NCBI RefSeq assembly: GCF_000974365.1
Contig: NZ_BAZW01000007.1
Coordinates: forward strand, 1-64,000
Direction: 5' to 3'
Length of the DNA: 64,000 nucleotides
From: Geofilum rubicundum JCM 15548
Lineage (GTDB): Bacteria > Bacteroidota > Bacteroidia > Bacteroidales > Marinilabiliaceae
Every line of letters begins with the position of its first letter. Within the stretch, counting starts at the first letter, position 1. The notes under the pieces were generated by a model. It saw only the letters and a program-made list of their open reading frames with translations. It was not told where the DNA came from and did no database searches. Below, piece by piece: positions 39,231-49,564 of the stretch. Position numbers and translations under genes: made by a program.

Positions 39231-40109
39231 ATGCCGAAAAGTCCATCCACGATCATGCACGAGCAGGTGCTTTTACCCGGCAACAGCCCCATCAGGGTCA
39301 AGTGGAATGATTTCCCCCATTTCACCTTTCCCTGGCATTTCCATGATGAAATGGAAATTGTGTATGTGTTGAAAAGTCAGGGCACCCGTTTCATTGCCGA
39401 TAGTATGGAGTCCTTTGCCGAAGGCGATTTGGTGATGGTGGGCAGTCAGGTCCCCCATTACTGGAAGAACCATCAGGAATACTACCAGGAGGCATCCGGT
39501 TTACGCGTGAATGCGGTAGTGGTGCAGTTTGCCAAAGATTTTATGGAAAAATCAATTCAGAATTATCCCGAAATGGTACATCTTAAACATCTTTTTGACC
39601 GTTCCATGCTGGGCATTCATTTTGCCATGCCGGCCAACCGTGAAATAGGAGAAAAGGTGAAAGCCTTATATGGTTTAAAGGGCTTTAGGCGCATGATGGG
39701 GCTGTTGGAAGTTTTGGACGCCATGGCCCATTCAAGCGACTATCGTTTACTGGCCACGGCCGATTATCATTTAAACCCACTAAATGTGAATGATTTTAGA
39801 ATTGAGAAGGTTTTGAATTATATCAACCTTAACTATACCGGTAACATATCTCTTTCAGAAATGGCCCGTCAATTTGGTATGAATATTTCTTCCTTCAGTC
39901 GTTATTTTAAATTAAAGACCGGGAAAACGCTCATTCGCTACATCAATGAAATGCGTATCGGATACGCTTGCAAGCTTTTGCAGGAAAATACCCAGTCGAT
40001 TTCCCAGGTGTGTTATGAAAGCGGATTTAACAATGTATCCAATTTTAATCGCTTCTTTAAGGAGAAGATGGGGGTCACACCAAGAGAGTATGTTTCTGCA
40101 TTTCAATAG
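39231..40109 (+). CDS. AraC-family transcriptional regulator
   Basis: A 292-residue regulator with an N-terminal cupin sensor domain (about 20-110; FPWHFHDEMEIVYVLKSQG and GDLVMVGSQVPHYW) and a C-terminal pair of helix-turn-helix motifs. The HTH part includes ISLSEMARQFGMNISSFSRYF and the family signature SQVCYESGFNNVSNFNRFFK. It is divergent from the uxu genes and reads from the other side of a shared region of about 240 bp. It probably controls hexuronate use in response to a sugar acid; this is inference from position. An in-frame ATG lies at 39258. Confidence 0.92.
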   Translation: MPKSPSTIMHEQVLLPGNSPIRVKWNDFPHFTFPWHFHDEMEIVYVLKSQGTRFIADSMESFAEGDLVMVGSQVPHYWKNHQEYYQEASGLRVNAVVVQFAKDFMEKSIQNYPEMVHLKHLFDRSMLGIHFAMPANREIGEKVKALYGLKGFRRMMGLLEVLDAMAHSSDYRLLATADYHLNPLNVNDFRIEKVLNYINLNYTGNISLSEMARQFGMNISSFSRYFKLKTGKTLIRYINEMRIGYACKLLQENTQSISQVCYESGFNNVSNFNRFFKEKMGVTPREYVSAFQ

Positions 40110-40175
40110 GATAATAGTGTTTTGGTAGATTTTAAAGCAAAAAAGGTGATGGATCTCCCGGGTTATATCAAAGGA

Positions 40176-40205
40176 TTTGTTTATCCCCATTAATCCTTAT
40201 CTTTG
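40176..40205 (+). promoter_or_regulatory. Promoter of metH-metF
   Basis: TTTG (40176-40179) and TATCTTTG (40198-40205) are separated by 18 bp, close to the Bacteroidota optimum. Transcription should start near 40213, leaving an untranslated leader of about 137 nt before the metH ATG. Confidence 0.6.
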
Positions 40206-40211
40206 TATCTT

Positions 40212-40349
40212 ACCGCAAAACAATGATCTGACCGGAATTAGGAAGACGCATTCCTTTTAATGGAAAGCGCCTGAAAAATTTATCGGGTATTAGGGGGACA
40301 TTGCTTTGTATATCTAAGTCGGAACAGATAATTTAAATCACATTTTGAA
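40212..40349 (+). other. Leader region of metH, no riboswitch recognised
   Basis: About 137 nt of 5' leader. It holds short complementary segments (GCATTCC/GGAAAGC) that could form a hairpin. I could not match it to a cobalamin or SAM riboswitch consensus. Confidence 0.3.
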
Positions 40350-43300
40350 ATGACCAGAACGGAATTATTACATAAGGCCGCCCGGGAGCGCATTCTCTTG
40401 TTGGATGGAGCCATGGGGAGTCTTATTCAGCAATATAAGTTAACGGAAGAAGGATTCAGAGGTGAGCGATTTACGCAGCATCCCTCAGCTGTTCAGGGCA
40501 ACAACGATCTCTTGTCTTTGACGCGACCAGATATCATTTCAGCCATTCATGAGCAATATCTGGAGGCTGGTTCAGACATTATAGAGACCAATACCTTTAA
40601 TGCCAACAGCATTTCTCAGGCCGATTATCAGATGGAGGATCTGGTTTACGAGCTGAACAAAGCCTCAGCGGCCCTGGCCGCAGAAGCTGCCAGGAAGTTT
40701 TCCACGGCCGACAAGCCCCGCTTTGTCGCCGGTCCATGGGACCCACCAACAAAACAGCCTCGCTGTCACCCGATGTGAATAATCCCGGTTACAGAGCCGT
40801 GACCTTTGATGATCTGGCCGATGTTTATGGTGCCCAGGCCGCCGGTCTGCTCGACGGAGGCGTGGATATACTGTTGCTCGAAACCATTTTTGATACCCTC
40901 AATGCCAAGGCAGCGCTCTATGGTATCCAGCGCGAATTGCGTCGTCGCGGAATAGAAGATTTTCCCGTCATGGTATCAGTGACCGTAGCCGATGCCAGTG
41001 GCCGTACCTTGTCGGGTCAAACCATGGAGGCCTTCATTATTTCTGTTTCGCACATGCCTCTCTTTTCCATAGGACTGAACTGTTCCTTTGGGGCATCGGA
41101 CCTACGCTTGTATGTGGAGGAACTGGGTCGTAAGGTGCCCTTTTATGTGAGTGCCTATCCCAATGCGGGACTGCCCAATCAGTTTGGGGAGTATGATGAA
41201 ACGCCGGATGAAATGGCGCCACAGATATTGGATTATCTGAAGCAGGGACTGGTGAATATTATTGGCGGATGCTGTGGTACAACACCGGAACACATCGCTG
41301 CTTTTGCCAAATTATTGAAAGACGGAGAACCGCATGTGCCCACACAGTTAGAGAAAACGACACGGATCAGCGGACTGGAGCCCTTGGTCATTGATAAAAT
41401 GACCAATTTTGTGAATATTGGTGAGCGGACCAATGTGGCGGGTTCCAAAAAGTTTGCCCGTCTCATTCGGGAAGAAAAGTATGAAGAGGCCCTGACCGTA
41501 GCTCGTGATCAGGTAGATGGCGGTGCACAGGTGATTGATGTGAACATGGATGATGCCATGCTGGAAGCCAAAAAAGAAATGGTGACCTTTTTGAATCTGA
41601 TGGGGGCTGAACCTGAGATTGCACGCCTTCCGGTTATGATTGATTCTTCGTTGGGAGGTGTTGGAGGCCGGACTAAAATGTATGCAGGGCAAATCGGTGG
41701 TTAACTCCATCAGTCTGAAAGAAGGCGAGGCGCAATTTCTTGAGCAAGCCTCTGTGATTAAAGATTATGGTGCCGCAGTGGTCGTGATGGCTTTTGATGA
41801 ATTGGGGCAGGCCGACAGCTATGATCGCCGCATAGAAATATGCCAACGGGCTTACGATCTGTTGACGCAAAAAATCGGCTTTCCGCCGGAAGACATCATC
41901 TTTGATCCCAATGTTCTGGCGATTGCTACGGGTATTGAAGAGCACAACAATTATGCGGTGGATTACATTAATACCGCCCGTTGGATAAAAGAAAATCTGC
42001 CCTATGCCCGCATCAGTGGCGGTGTAAGCAATCTATCCTTCTCCTTTCGTGGTAACGACCGGGTTCGGGAAGCCATCCATTCCGTCTTTTTGTATTATGC
42101 CATTCAGGCCGGTATGGACATGGGAATTGTGAATCCGGGCATGTTGCAGATTTATGATGAAATTGAACCGGATTTACTGGAGTTGGTCGAGGATGTGGTG
42201 CTGAACCGTCGGCCGGATGCCACGGAAAGACTCATCGAAAAGGCCGAAAGTTATAAGGCTGAGAAGGATGGTACTGTGGCAGCTGCCAAGGATGCCTGGC
42301 GTTCGGAATCACTCGAGAAGCGACTTCATCACAGTCTCATTAAAGCATTGCCGATTACATTGAAGAAGATTTGGCCGAGGCGCGCACCAAATATGAGTTT
42401 GCCCTCGATATTATTGAGCAGCCCCTCATGGATGGCATGAACATCGTGGGGGAACTTTTTGGTTCTGGAAAAATGTTTTTGCCCCAGGTGGTCAAAACCG
42501 CCCGCGTCATGAAAAAGGGCGTAGCCTGGTTGCAGCCCTACATTGAAGAGGAAAAGCGGGCCTCTGGCAATGCGGCTAAAAAAGCCGGACGCATTTTAAT
42601 GGCCACGGTAAAAGGGGATGTGCACGATATTGGTAAAAATATTGTGGGGGTTATATTGGCCTGCAACAATTATGACGTGATCGACCTCGGCGTGATGGTG
42701 CCCACCGATAAAATCCTTCAGGAGGCCATCGATCAGGAAGTGGATATTATTGGATTGAGTGGCTTGATTACCCCCTCCCTCGAGGAAATGGTGAATGTGG
42801 CCAGAGAAATGGAGCGTCGAAAAATGAAGCTGCCCCTTTTAATTGGTGGCGCTACGACCTCAAGTGTGCACACGGCCGTCAAAGTGGACCCGGTGTATTC
42901 GGGACCGGTGGTTCATGTGAAAGATGCCTCCAAAAGTGCCCAGGTGGTTGGTGCCCTGCTGTCGGAACGCGACAACAAAGGTTTTACGGATAAAGTCGCC
43001 GCAGATTACGAACAGCTCCGACAGGCCAACAGCAATAAGAAACAACGCCAGTATCTCTCATTGCGTGAGGCCCGAAATAGGAAATATGAGATTGATTGGG
43101 CCAATACCACTTTGGTGACACCGCCAAAACCCGGTCTTCATGTCTTTGAGGATTATTCCATTGCAGATATTGTTCCTTTTATCGACTGGACCTTCTTTTT
43201 CCATGCCTGGCGGCTCACTGGAAGCTATGATGGCATGGATGCGGTGGTGGATGAAAAATCCAGAAAGGAATGGCTCAAACGATTTAGTACAGAAGAGTCC

Positions 43301-44082
43301 AGAGATAAAGCCAATGAAGCCCTGAAGTTGTATGCCGATGCTCAAGCGATGCTGGAGCGCATGCAGAAGGATAAAATGGTCACACCACGGGCCGTGTTTG
43401 GCTTGTTTCCTGCCAATGCTGTTGGGGATGATATAGAGGTATATAGCCCCGACAATAAAGCGGAAGTGCTGGCCACCTTCCATCACATTCGTGAGCAACA
43501 ATCCAAACCCGGCAAAGAGCACTATTATTGTCTGGCCGATTTTGTGGCGCCTAAGTCCAGCGGCCAAACCGATTACATAGGCGGCTTTGCGGTGAGTGCC
43601 GGTCACGGCATTGAGCCATGGATAGAGGCGTTTGAAGCCGATGACGATGATTACAATGCCATCTTGCTGAAGCTTTGGCCGATCGTTTGGCGGAAGCGCT
43701 TGCTGAATTGATTCATTTCAGGGTTCGTAAAGAGTTCTGGGCTTATGCACCAGACGAGGTTTTCAATCACGCTGATTTTATCCGGGAGCGCTACCGGGGC
43801 ATACGACCCGCCTTGGGCTACCCCGCTTGTCCCGATCACAGTGAAAAGCGCACGCTTTTCAATCTGTTGAAGGCAGAAGAGCAGGTCGGCATTACCCTGA
43901 CCGAGCATTTCAGCATGTTTCCCAATGCATCGGTGAGTGGTATTTACCTGGCCCACCCCGAAGCCATTTATTTTGGCGTCGGAAATATTCAGAAAGACCA
44001 GGTGGAAGATCTGGCCAGACGCAAAGGCGTTTCCGTCGAAGAAGTCGAGAAATGGCTGCCCACCAATCTGGCTTATTTGTAG
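40350..44082 (+). CDS. metH: Cobalamin-dependent methionine synthase, four frame breaks
   Basis: MetH transfers a methyl group from methyltetrahydrofolate to homocysteine. Five successive frames together give the whole protein of about 1245 residues. The homocysteine domain has [11 protein letters not shown] and zinc-binding GGCCGTTP. The folate domain contains [15 protein letters not shown]. The cobalamin domain has [10 protein letters not shown] with the cobalt-ligating histidine. The activation domain ends the protein. Breaks near 40734 (AGAMGPTNKT), 42343 (AAAGC for AAAGGC) and 43671 each need one base added. The break near 41651 (DSS-K-WEVLEAG) needs two added or one removed. Four breaks with every domain conserved point to sequencing deletions. 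The gene is followed 18 bp later by metF. Confidence 0.94.
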
Positions 44083-44100
44083 CACATTAAAAACCGTTTT

Positions 44101-45057
44101 ATGTCAACTGCCGCCCAACTTATACGTGAATTAGATCAGCCCGGTTTTTCCTTTGAGCTCTTGCCGCCGTTGAAAGGGAACAGCATTAAACGGGTGTACC
44201 GAACCATTGATGCGCTCAGGGAATTTAACCCCCTTTTTATCAATATCACTTCGCACCGGGATGAAGTCGTTTTCAGAGATGTGGAAAAAGGGCTCTTCGA
44301 GCGTAAGGTGACACGTAAACGGCCCGGCACCGTGGCAGTGGCTGCTTCCATCCAGCATTTGTATGGCATTAAAGTGGTCCCGCACATTATCTGCAGTGGT
44401 TTTACCCGCAGTGAAACAGAATATGCGCTTATCGACCTTAATTTTTTGGGCATTCACGACCTGCTGTTAATGCGTGGCGATAAATCCCAGCGGGACCGTT
44501 TTTTTCAGCCCTCAGAAGAAGGCCATGCACATGCCATTGATTTGATTCATCAGGTCAACCATTTGAATAAAGGCGTTTTTTTGGACGAAACCCAATCCGA
44601 GGCTTTTGAAACGCCCTTTAGTTATGGTGTGGCAGGTTACCCCGAAAAACATGAGGAAGCCCCGAATATGGAATCGGATATTTACTGGTTGAAACAAAAA
44701 GTAGCCGCAGGTGCCGAATACGTGGTGACCCAAATGTTTTTTGATAACGACAAATATTTTGAGTTCGTACGCAAATGTCGGGATGCCGGCATTACGGTGC
44801 CCATCGTTCCGGGATTAAAACCGCTGACGTTGTTGAATCAATTGACCGTACTGCCTAAGATTTTTCATGTGGATATGCCGGAGGCTTTTGCCGCAGAATT
44901 AAGAAAGTGTAAGACCGATGACGCTGCCGCTCAGGTTGGTGCTGAATGGACCACCATGCAAGCCAAAGAGCTACTGGCCAAAGGGGTTCATCTCATTCAC
45001 TTTTATACCATGATGGCGACGCAGAGTGTTAAACAAGTGGCTGCCCATATTTACTGA
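44101..45057 (+). CDS. metF: Methylenetetrahydrofolate reductase
   Basis: A flavoprotein that reduces 5,10-methylenetetrahydrofolate to 5-methyltetrahydrofolate, the methyl donor for MetH directly upstream. The 318 residues form a single TIM barrel. Conserved motifs include FSFELLPPLKGN with the catalytic glutamate, VPHIICSGFTRSE, LLLMRGDK, GVAGYPEKH and VTQMFFDN. The start is 18 bp after the metH stop, so expression is coupled. No C-terminal regulatory domain is present, as is normal in bacteria. Confidence 0.96.
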   Translation: MSTAAQLIRELDQPGFSFELLPPLKGNSIKRVYRTIDALREFNPLFINITSHRDEVVFRDVEKGLFERKVTRKRPGTVAVAASIQHLYGIKVVPHIICSGFTRSETEYALIDLNFLGIHDLLLMRGDKSQRDRFFQPSEEGHAHAIDLIHQVNHLNKGVFLDETQSEAFETPFSYGVAGYPEKHEEAPNMESDIYWLKQKVAAGAEYVVTQMFFDNDKYFEFVRKCRDAGITVPIVPGLKPLTLLNQLTVLPKIFHVDMPEAFAAELRKCKTDDAAAQVGAEWTTMQAKELLAKGVHLIHFYTMMATQSVKQVAAHIY

Positions 45058-45143
45058 TATTTTGGACGAGTGGTTGTTTAAGCCGTCTCTTTTTAGTAAT
45101 TTACTTTTTTGTGGCGAATGGTAATAATTTTAAGAAAGCGATT

Positions 45144-46511
45144 ATGCGTTTAAAATCGATAAACCCGGCCACGGGTGAATTAATCAGGGAATATGATGAA
45201 CTTCAGTGGGATGATGTAGATAGCGCTTTGGATCTTTCTCTGGAAGCCTATCGCCAATGGAAGCGAAGTGCTTTTACCAGAAGGGCAGAGTTATTATTGG
45301 CCTTATCTGATAAACTTCTTGAGAAAAAGGAGGGCTTGGCATTTACTATTTCTCTGGAGATGGGTAAACCCATTAAAGAATCCCGGTCTGAAATTGAAAA
45401 ATGCGCCTGGGTTTGTCGTTATTATGCTGAGAATGCAGCGTCTTTCCTCGCTCCTCAGGTGGTCCCGACAGAAGCCAGTCAATCTTATGTGGCTTTTAAT
45501 CCATTGGGGCCTGTTCTGGCCATCATGCCATGGAATTTTCCTTTTTGGCAGGTGTTTCGCTTTGCTGCTCCAGCCCTTTTGGCTGGCAATACGGTGTTGT
45601 TAAAGCACGCCTCTAATGTGCCTGCCTGCGCCCTGGCCATTGAACAGGTCATTAATGAGGCCGGATTTCCGGTTCATGTTTTCCAGACTTTGTTAATTAG
45701 CAGTCGTAAGATTGATAATGTGATATCAGATCGGCGCATTCAGGCCGTTACCTTTACCGGAAGCACACCGGCCGGCAGATCCGTTGGGGAAATTGCCGGG
45801 AAGTATTTAAAGAAATCGGTGTTGGAACTGGGGGGAAGTGACCCCTACATTATATTGGCCGATGCTCATATAGAGGCGGCTGCTGAGATTTGCGTCAAGG
45901 CCCGCCTGATGAATGCCGGACAAAGTTGTATTTCGGCCAAACGTTTTATTGTTGAAGCCCCGGTGTATGAGGTCTTTTCAAAATTGGTGGTTCAAAAAAT
46001 GAGTGCCGCTGTAATGGGGGATCCCATGGACGAAAAGACGGATCTTGGGCCCCTGGCCCGAAATAATTTACGTTTGGATCTTGAAGCACAAGTGAATAAC
46101 AGTGTGGCCAAGGGGGCCGATTTGTTGTTGGGAGGTGTGGATCCGCAGATACCCGGTGCCTTTTACCCGGCCACGGTGTTGGGGAATGTGACAAGCGGGA
46201 TGCCGGCCTACCATGAAGAACTTTTCGGGCCAGTAGCGACCCTGATAAAAGCTGCCGATATGAAGGAGGCTATTTCCATAGCCAACGATACGACATTTGG
46301 ATTGGGTGCTGCCGTTTTTACATCTGACATTGAGAAAGGTCGATACATGGCCGAGCATGAACTGGAAGCGGGTTCCTGCTTTGTCAATGACTTTGTGAAA
46401 TCGGATCCGCGCCTGCCTTTTGGGGGAATTAAGGAGAGTGGTTATGGCAGGGAACTTTCCGTGTTTGGACTGCGAGAATTTATGAATATAAAAACGGTGG
46501 TTGTTCGCTAA
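45144..46511 (+). CDS. NAD(P)-dependent aldehyde dehydrogenase (succinate-semialdehyde type)
   Basis: The frame is open from a GTG at 45111, but ATG 45144 ([19 protein letters not shown]) matches the family start and gives 455 residues. The catalytic cysteine lies in [12 protein letters not shown] and the general-base glutamate in [10 protein letters not shown]; both are intact, as is the cofactor motif [12 protein letters not shown]. It most resembles short GabD-like succinate-semialdehyde dehydrogenases, but substrate cannot be proved from sequence. The stop overlaps the recX start (TAATG), an odd partner for a metabolic enzyme. Confidence 0.87.
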   Translation: MRLKSINPATGELIREYDELQWDDVDSALDLSLEAYRQWKRSAFTRRAELLLALSDKLLEKKEGLAFTISLEMGKPIKESRSEIEKCAWVCRYYAENAASFLAPQVVPTEASQSYVAFNPLGPVLAIMPWNFPFWQVFRFAAPALLAGNTVLLKHASNVPACALAIEQVINEAGFPVHVFQTLLISSRKIDNVISDRRIQAVTFTGSTPAGRSVGEIAGKYLKKSVLELGGSDPYIILADAHIEAAAEICVKARLMNAGQSCISAKRFIVEAPVYEVFSKLVVQKMSAAVMGDPMDEKTDLGPLARNNLRLDLEAQVNNSVAKGADLLLGGVDPQIPGAFYPATVLGNVTSGMPAYHEELFGPVATLIKAADMKEAISIANDTTFGLGAAVFTSDIEKGRYMAEHELEAGSCFVNDFVKSDPRLPFGGIKESGYGRELSVFGLREFMNIKTVVVR

Positions 46512-46969
46512 TGGATTTTCAAAAAGCTTATGACAAAGCCGCGGCTGTCTGTGCCCGCCAGGAACAGTGCCTTTCCATGGTGCGTAATAAATTGCTGAAG
46601 TGGGAGGTGGAGGAGGCCGACATATCAAAAGTCCTTCAGCGGCTGTTGGAGGAAAAGTTCATTGATGAGCATCGATATACCGGTTTTTATGTGCGTGATA
46701 AGGCCCGGTTTAACAGATGGGGGAAAACCAAGATTGTGTGGCAACTTCGCCAGAAAGGCATAGCTTCAGAGGTGATTCAGGAAGCCCTGGATACCATTCC
46801 GGTCGCTGAATACCAGGAGAATTTGTTGGATTTATTGCGGCAAAAGAAGCGCCAGCTAAAAATGGATGATCCTTATAAGCGTAGAGCCGCTTTGATGCGT
46901 TATGCCGCCTCCCGCGGATTTGGCTTTGATGAAATAAAACATGCCCTGGAGGCAGTGGGGATAGACTAG
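46511..46969 (+). CDS. recX: RecX-family regulator of RecA
   Basis: RecX binds RecA filaments and limits their activity. The 152 residues are predicted all helical, with the family pattern LLEEKFIDEHRYTGFYVRDKARFNRWGKTKIVWQLRQKGI split over the first two three-helix repeats. The ATG overlaps the stop of the aldehyde dehydrogenase, so it is translationally coupled to it. RecA is not in the window. Its stop abuts, with no gap, the stop of the convergent flippase-like gene. Confidence 0.9.
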   Translation: MDFQKAYDKAAAVCARQEQCLSMVRNKLLKWEVEEADISKVLQRLLEEKFIDEHRYTGFYVRDKARFNRWGKTKIVWQLRQKGIASEVIQEALDTIPVAEYQENLLDLLRQKKRQLKMDDPYKRRAALMRYAASRGFGFDEIKHALEAVGID

Positions 46970-47851
46970 TTAAAGCTTGGCTACTTTATTTCTGGCCAGT
47001 ATTTTGGACGGTTGAAAAGTGAATATCAAACCCGGCAGAGCGGTGATGGCAGAGGCTGTGTAGAATAGCAGACTCAGGGCCACTGCTGAACCTTCGTTGA
47101 CCCCCAGGTATTGCGCACCCCACAGAAATACGACTTCCCGGGCACCAATTCCCCCAAGCGTTATGGGCACGGCACCGGCAATGGCCGATAAAAAGAACAG
47201 GAAAAGGTAGGCGTCATACATGTCGCGCGCCTCCATGTCAAAGGAATTAAGAATGAGAATGGCCGACAGCATCTGCAGAAGCTGGGCCATTGTTGCCCAG
47301 CCCATTACCGGGAGGTAGGCCCTTGTAAGGGTGCGGTTAAACAGGTAGAGGAAGAGAAAAAATGCGGCTGCCACAAAGGGGATTCCTGCCCATGCGTAGG
47401 CTTTTAGGGGAATGTCATAATTGATAAAAGGGACAAAGACCAACAGCAGAATGACGATGATGGAAAGGCCACTGATTCTGTCGGAAAGTATCGCCCCGAT
47501 GGTTTTTTTGAGTTCTGTTTTGAAATGTTTTCCTATGAGGTAAACCTTAAAACCATCCCCACCTACACCGCCTGGCAGAAACAGGTTATAGAAAAGGCCC
47601 AGCCAGTATAGTCGGATGTTCTCTAAATGGGTTATGTGAATGGGAAGGTGTTTGAATAAAACCTTTAATCGTAAAGCCGAAACGAGTTGAGACAAGGCAT
47701 AAACGATGAGGGCGGACATTAGCAACCAGGGGTTGGACGCACTTATTTTTTCGGCTATTTGGTTCAAATTAATGTGTGAGAAAACATAGTAAAGGGCAAA
47801 ACCGCTTATCACTATTTTTATAAGAAGATTTATGAGGGCCTTTTTGCGCAT
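46970..47851 (-). CDS. UPF0104/AglD-type flippase-like membrane protein
   Basis: A 293-residue integral membrane protein with about eight helices, matching the lysylphosphatidylglycerol synthetase transmembrane / YbhN / AglD family. The diagnostic segment NLFLPGGVGGDGFKVYLIGK is present, and GAVPITLGGIGAREVVF matches the second conserved loop. There is no soluble synthetase domain, so it is not a complete MprF. Function is unknown. Convergent with recX at zero distance. Confidence 0.83.
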   Translation of the reverse strand: MRKKALINLLIKIVISGFALYYVFSHINLNQIAEKISASNPWLLMSALIVYALSQLVSALRLKVLFKHLPIHITHLENIRLYWLGLFYNLFLPGGVGGDGFKVYLIGKHFKTELKKTIGAILSDRISGLSIIVILLLVFVPFINYDIPLKAYAWAGIPFVAAAFFLFLYLFNRTLTRAYLPVMGWATMAQLLQMLSAILILNSFDMEARDMYDAYLFLFFLSAIAGAVPITLGGIGAREVVFLWGAQYLGVNEGSAVALSLLFYTASAITALPGLIFTFQPSKILARNKVAKL

Positions 47852-47904
47852 CCAACTGGTTTAAGGCTCCAAAAATAGTGTTTTTATTTTGAAAATGTTA
47901 ACAG

Positions 47905-48054
47905 TTACACAGAGAACACGGAGGAGGCACAGAGAACCACAGTGATATTTTGAGATGCTTTGCATGACAATGTTCTATGACAAATTATTACACAGAGAAC
48001 ACGAAGGAAACAGGGATGTTTTTTATAATAACAACTCTGTGTCGCTCCGTGTAA
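47905..48054. repeat. Three copies of a CACAGAGAACACGGAGG-type intergenic repeat
   Basis: TTACACAGAGAACACGGAGG lies at 47905-47924 and a near copy (ending ACACGAAGG) at 47988-48007. A third, divergent copy in inverted orientation lies at 48035-48054 (CTCTGTGTCGCTCCGTGTAA). A shorter fragment, GGCACAGAGAACCACAG, follows the first. The second and third copies can pair to form a long hairpin. From memory, sequences of this type are scattered between genes in several bacterial phyla. The copies fill most of the gap between two oppositely oriented regions. Confidence 0.7.
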
Positions 48055-48090
48055 CAAGTATTTTCCGGATCGTCTCTTTGATGGATGGGA

Positions 48091-49398
48091 TTAATCCAGC
48101 ATTATTTCTGCCAGCTCCTCCTCATAGAAGAATTCCTTTTTGCCAAAAGCGGGCTTCAGGTCGCTCATCCAAAAGGCTTCCGTATCATACTGGGCGAAGA
48201 AGGGGCGGGCCACCCATTCGCTGTTGCGTCCTTGTATAAATTCAAGGACAAAGACCTTTTCACCATGCACTTCAGACACCCCAATCACACGCACCTTACC
48301 GGGCGTGCACGACATGCTGGGACCTCTGACGGTGCGGGCTATGCCACTGACTTTGGTGTAGGCCCTTCTGAAAATGTCCCAGGAGCGACTGAGTGAAACG
48401 CCAAAATATTCCTGGGCGCCTGTGTCGCGGGCGATGAACATGTAGTAGGGAATGAGACCTAAATTGACCTGCTTTTTCCACATCTCCGCCCATATGTTGG
48501 CACTGGCATTGATGTGATTGAGCAGGGGCGATTGCGTTCGGATCTGGGCACCTGTCCGGCGTATTTTTTCAATAGCGGCCTTAACAGCGGCAGTGCTTAA
48601 TTCTTTAGGGTGGTTAAAGTGGGCCATAAATGCCAGTGATTTTCCGGCATCGGTTATTTTTTTAAAGATGTTCAGGATGTCCTCTGCATCGGGGTCTGTC
48701 AAATATCTGTAGGGCCAAAAAGCCAAGGATTTGGATCCTATGCGGATGGTTTGAAGATGGGGCAGGTCGGCTTCCAATAGCTGACTGATGTAGGCATCCA
48801 GGACCGAGGCTTTCATCACCATAGGGTCGCCGCCGGTAATCAGGAGGTCCGTTATTTCCGTATGCTGACGAATGTAGGCTATGATGTTCTCAATTTCCTT
48901 CATGGCAAATTTCATGTTGTCCATGCCGGTAAATTGGGGCCAGCGAAAACAGAAGGTGCAATAGGCATGACATGTTTGTCCCTGGGTCGGGAAAAACAGC
49001 ATGGTTTCATTGTATTTGTGCTGAGCGCCACTTAGTTTTTCGCCAGCCAGAACAGGTAAGTTATGCGTCTGTCCTGCCGGATGTGGATTCAATTGGCGTC
49101 GGATGGTGTTGGCGGCCTCCTTGATGACGGACTCATCTGCATTTTGGTCGAGCAGTCGGGCAATGCTTTGGTAGTGTTCGGGTTTCAGCATTCCTTTCTG
49201 CGGGAAATTGAGAATAAAAATGGGATCATTTTTATAATTATCCCAATCAATTAATTCATCAACCACATAATTGTTTGTTTTGAAAGGCAGCACGTGTGCC
49301 ACTATATCAATGCTTCGCAAATCAGCTTCAGATACTTTTTCAATCTGTGCAATTTGCTTGTAATTGCGTGCAGTATAAATTTGATATTTCATAGGCAT
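48091..49398 (-). CDS. KamA-family radical SAM protein (lysine 2,3-aminomutase-like)
   Basis: A 435-residue radical SAM protein with the cluster motif CHAYCTFC (C143, C147, C150) and the SAM-binding LLITGGDPMVM that matches the lysine 2,3-aminomutase family. The catalytic family isomerises amino acids with SAM and PLP. The PLP-lysine region of true KamA (PGGGGK) appears here as TPGKVRVIG, so PLP use is plausible but not certain. The N-terminal about 100 residues are typical of a shorter KamA-like group. No lysine-fermentation genes (kamDE, kce, kdd) are nearby, so beta-lysine as product or EF-P modification remain possibilities only. Confidence 0.8.
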   Translation of the reverse strand: MPMKYQIYTARNYKQIAQIEKVSEADLRSIDIVAHVLPFKTNNYVVDELIDWDNYKNDPIFILNFPQKGMLKPEHYQSIARLLDQNADESVIKEAANTIRRQLNPHPAGQTHNLPVLAGEKLSGAQHKYNETMLFFPTQGQTCHAYCTFCFRWPQFTGMDNMKFAMKEIENIIAYIRQHTEITDLLITGGDPMVMKASVLDAYISQLLEADLPHLQTIRIGSKSLAFWPYRYLTDPDAEDILNIFKKITDAGKSLAFMAHFNHPKELSTAAVKAAIEKIRRTGAQIRTQSPLLNHINASANIWAEMWKKQVNLGLIPYYMFIARDTGAQEYFGVSLSRSWDIFRRAYTKVSGIARTVRGPSMSCTPGKVRVIGVSEVHGEKVFVLEFIQGRNSEWVARPFFAQYDTEAFWMSDLKPAFGKKEFFYEEELAEIMLD

Positions 49399-49414
49399 AT
49401 TATGATTATTATTT

Positions 49415-49446
49415 CAAATATACCAAAAAATGAGGAGGTGAGCAAG
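49415..49446 (-). promoter_or_regulatory. Candidate promoter of the KamA-like gene
   Basis: On the minus strand CTTG (49446-49443) and, 20 bp later, TATATTTG (49422-49415) fit the TTTG/TAnnTTTG pattern with one mismatch, 17 bp before the ATG. Confidence 0.5.
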
Positions 49447-49564
49447 GTGAAATGTCATTGCTCAAATGGATGTGATTAATAGCGCGTTGCAGCGTTTGGT
49501 ATAATGCTTGTTGTTTAGGACTTTAGGGCGTGTGTGAAAGGTTGTAAAAAAAAGCTATCAATCA

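Noticed and set aside
40212-40349. Cobalamin or SAM riboswitch upstream of metH
   Set aside because: I could not find the conserved B12 box or SAM-I core; only short complementary segments are present.
40350-44082. metH as a pseudogene or as separate split subunits
   Set aside because: Breaks fall inside domains rather than between them, every catalytic motif is kept, and single-base repairs restore the exact family sequence.
45111-45143. GTG 45111 as the start of the aldehyde dehydrogenase
   Set aside because: The extra 11 residues are not part of the family N-terminus; ATG 45144 begins exactly at the conserved region.
47900-48060. CRISPR array
   Set aside because: Only three imperfect copies, in mixed orientation and with unequal spacing, and no cas genes in the window.
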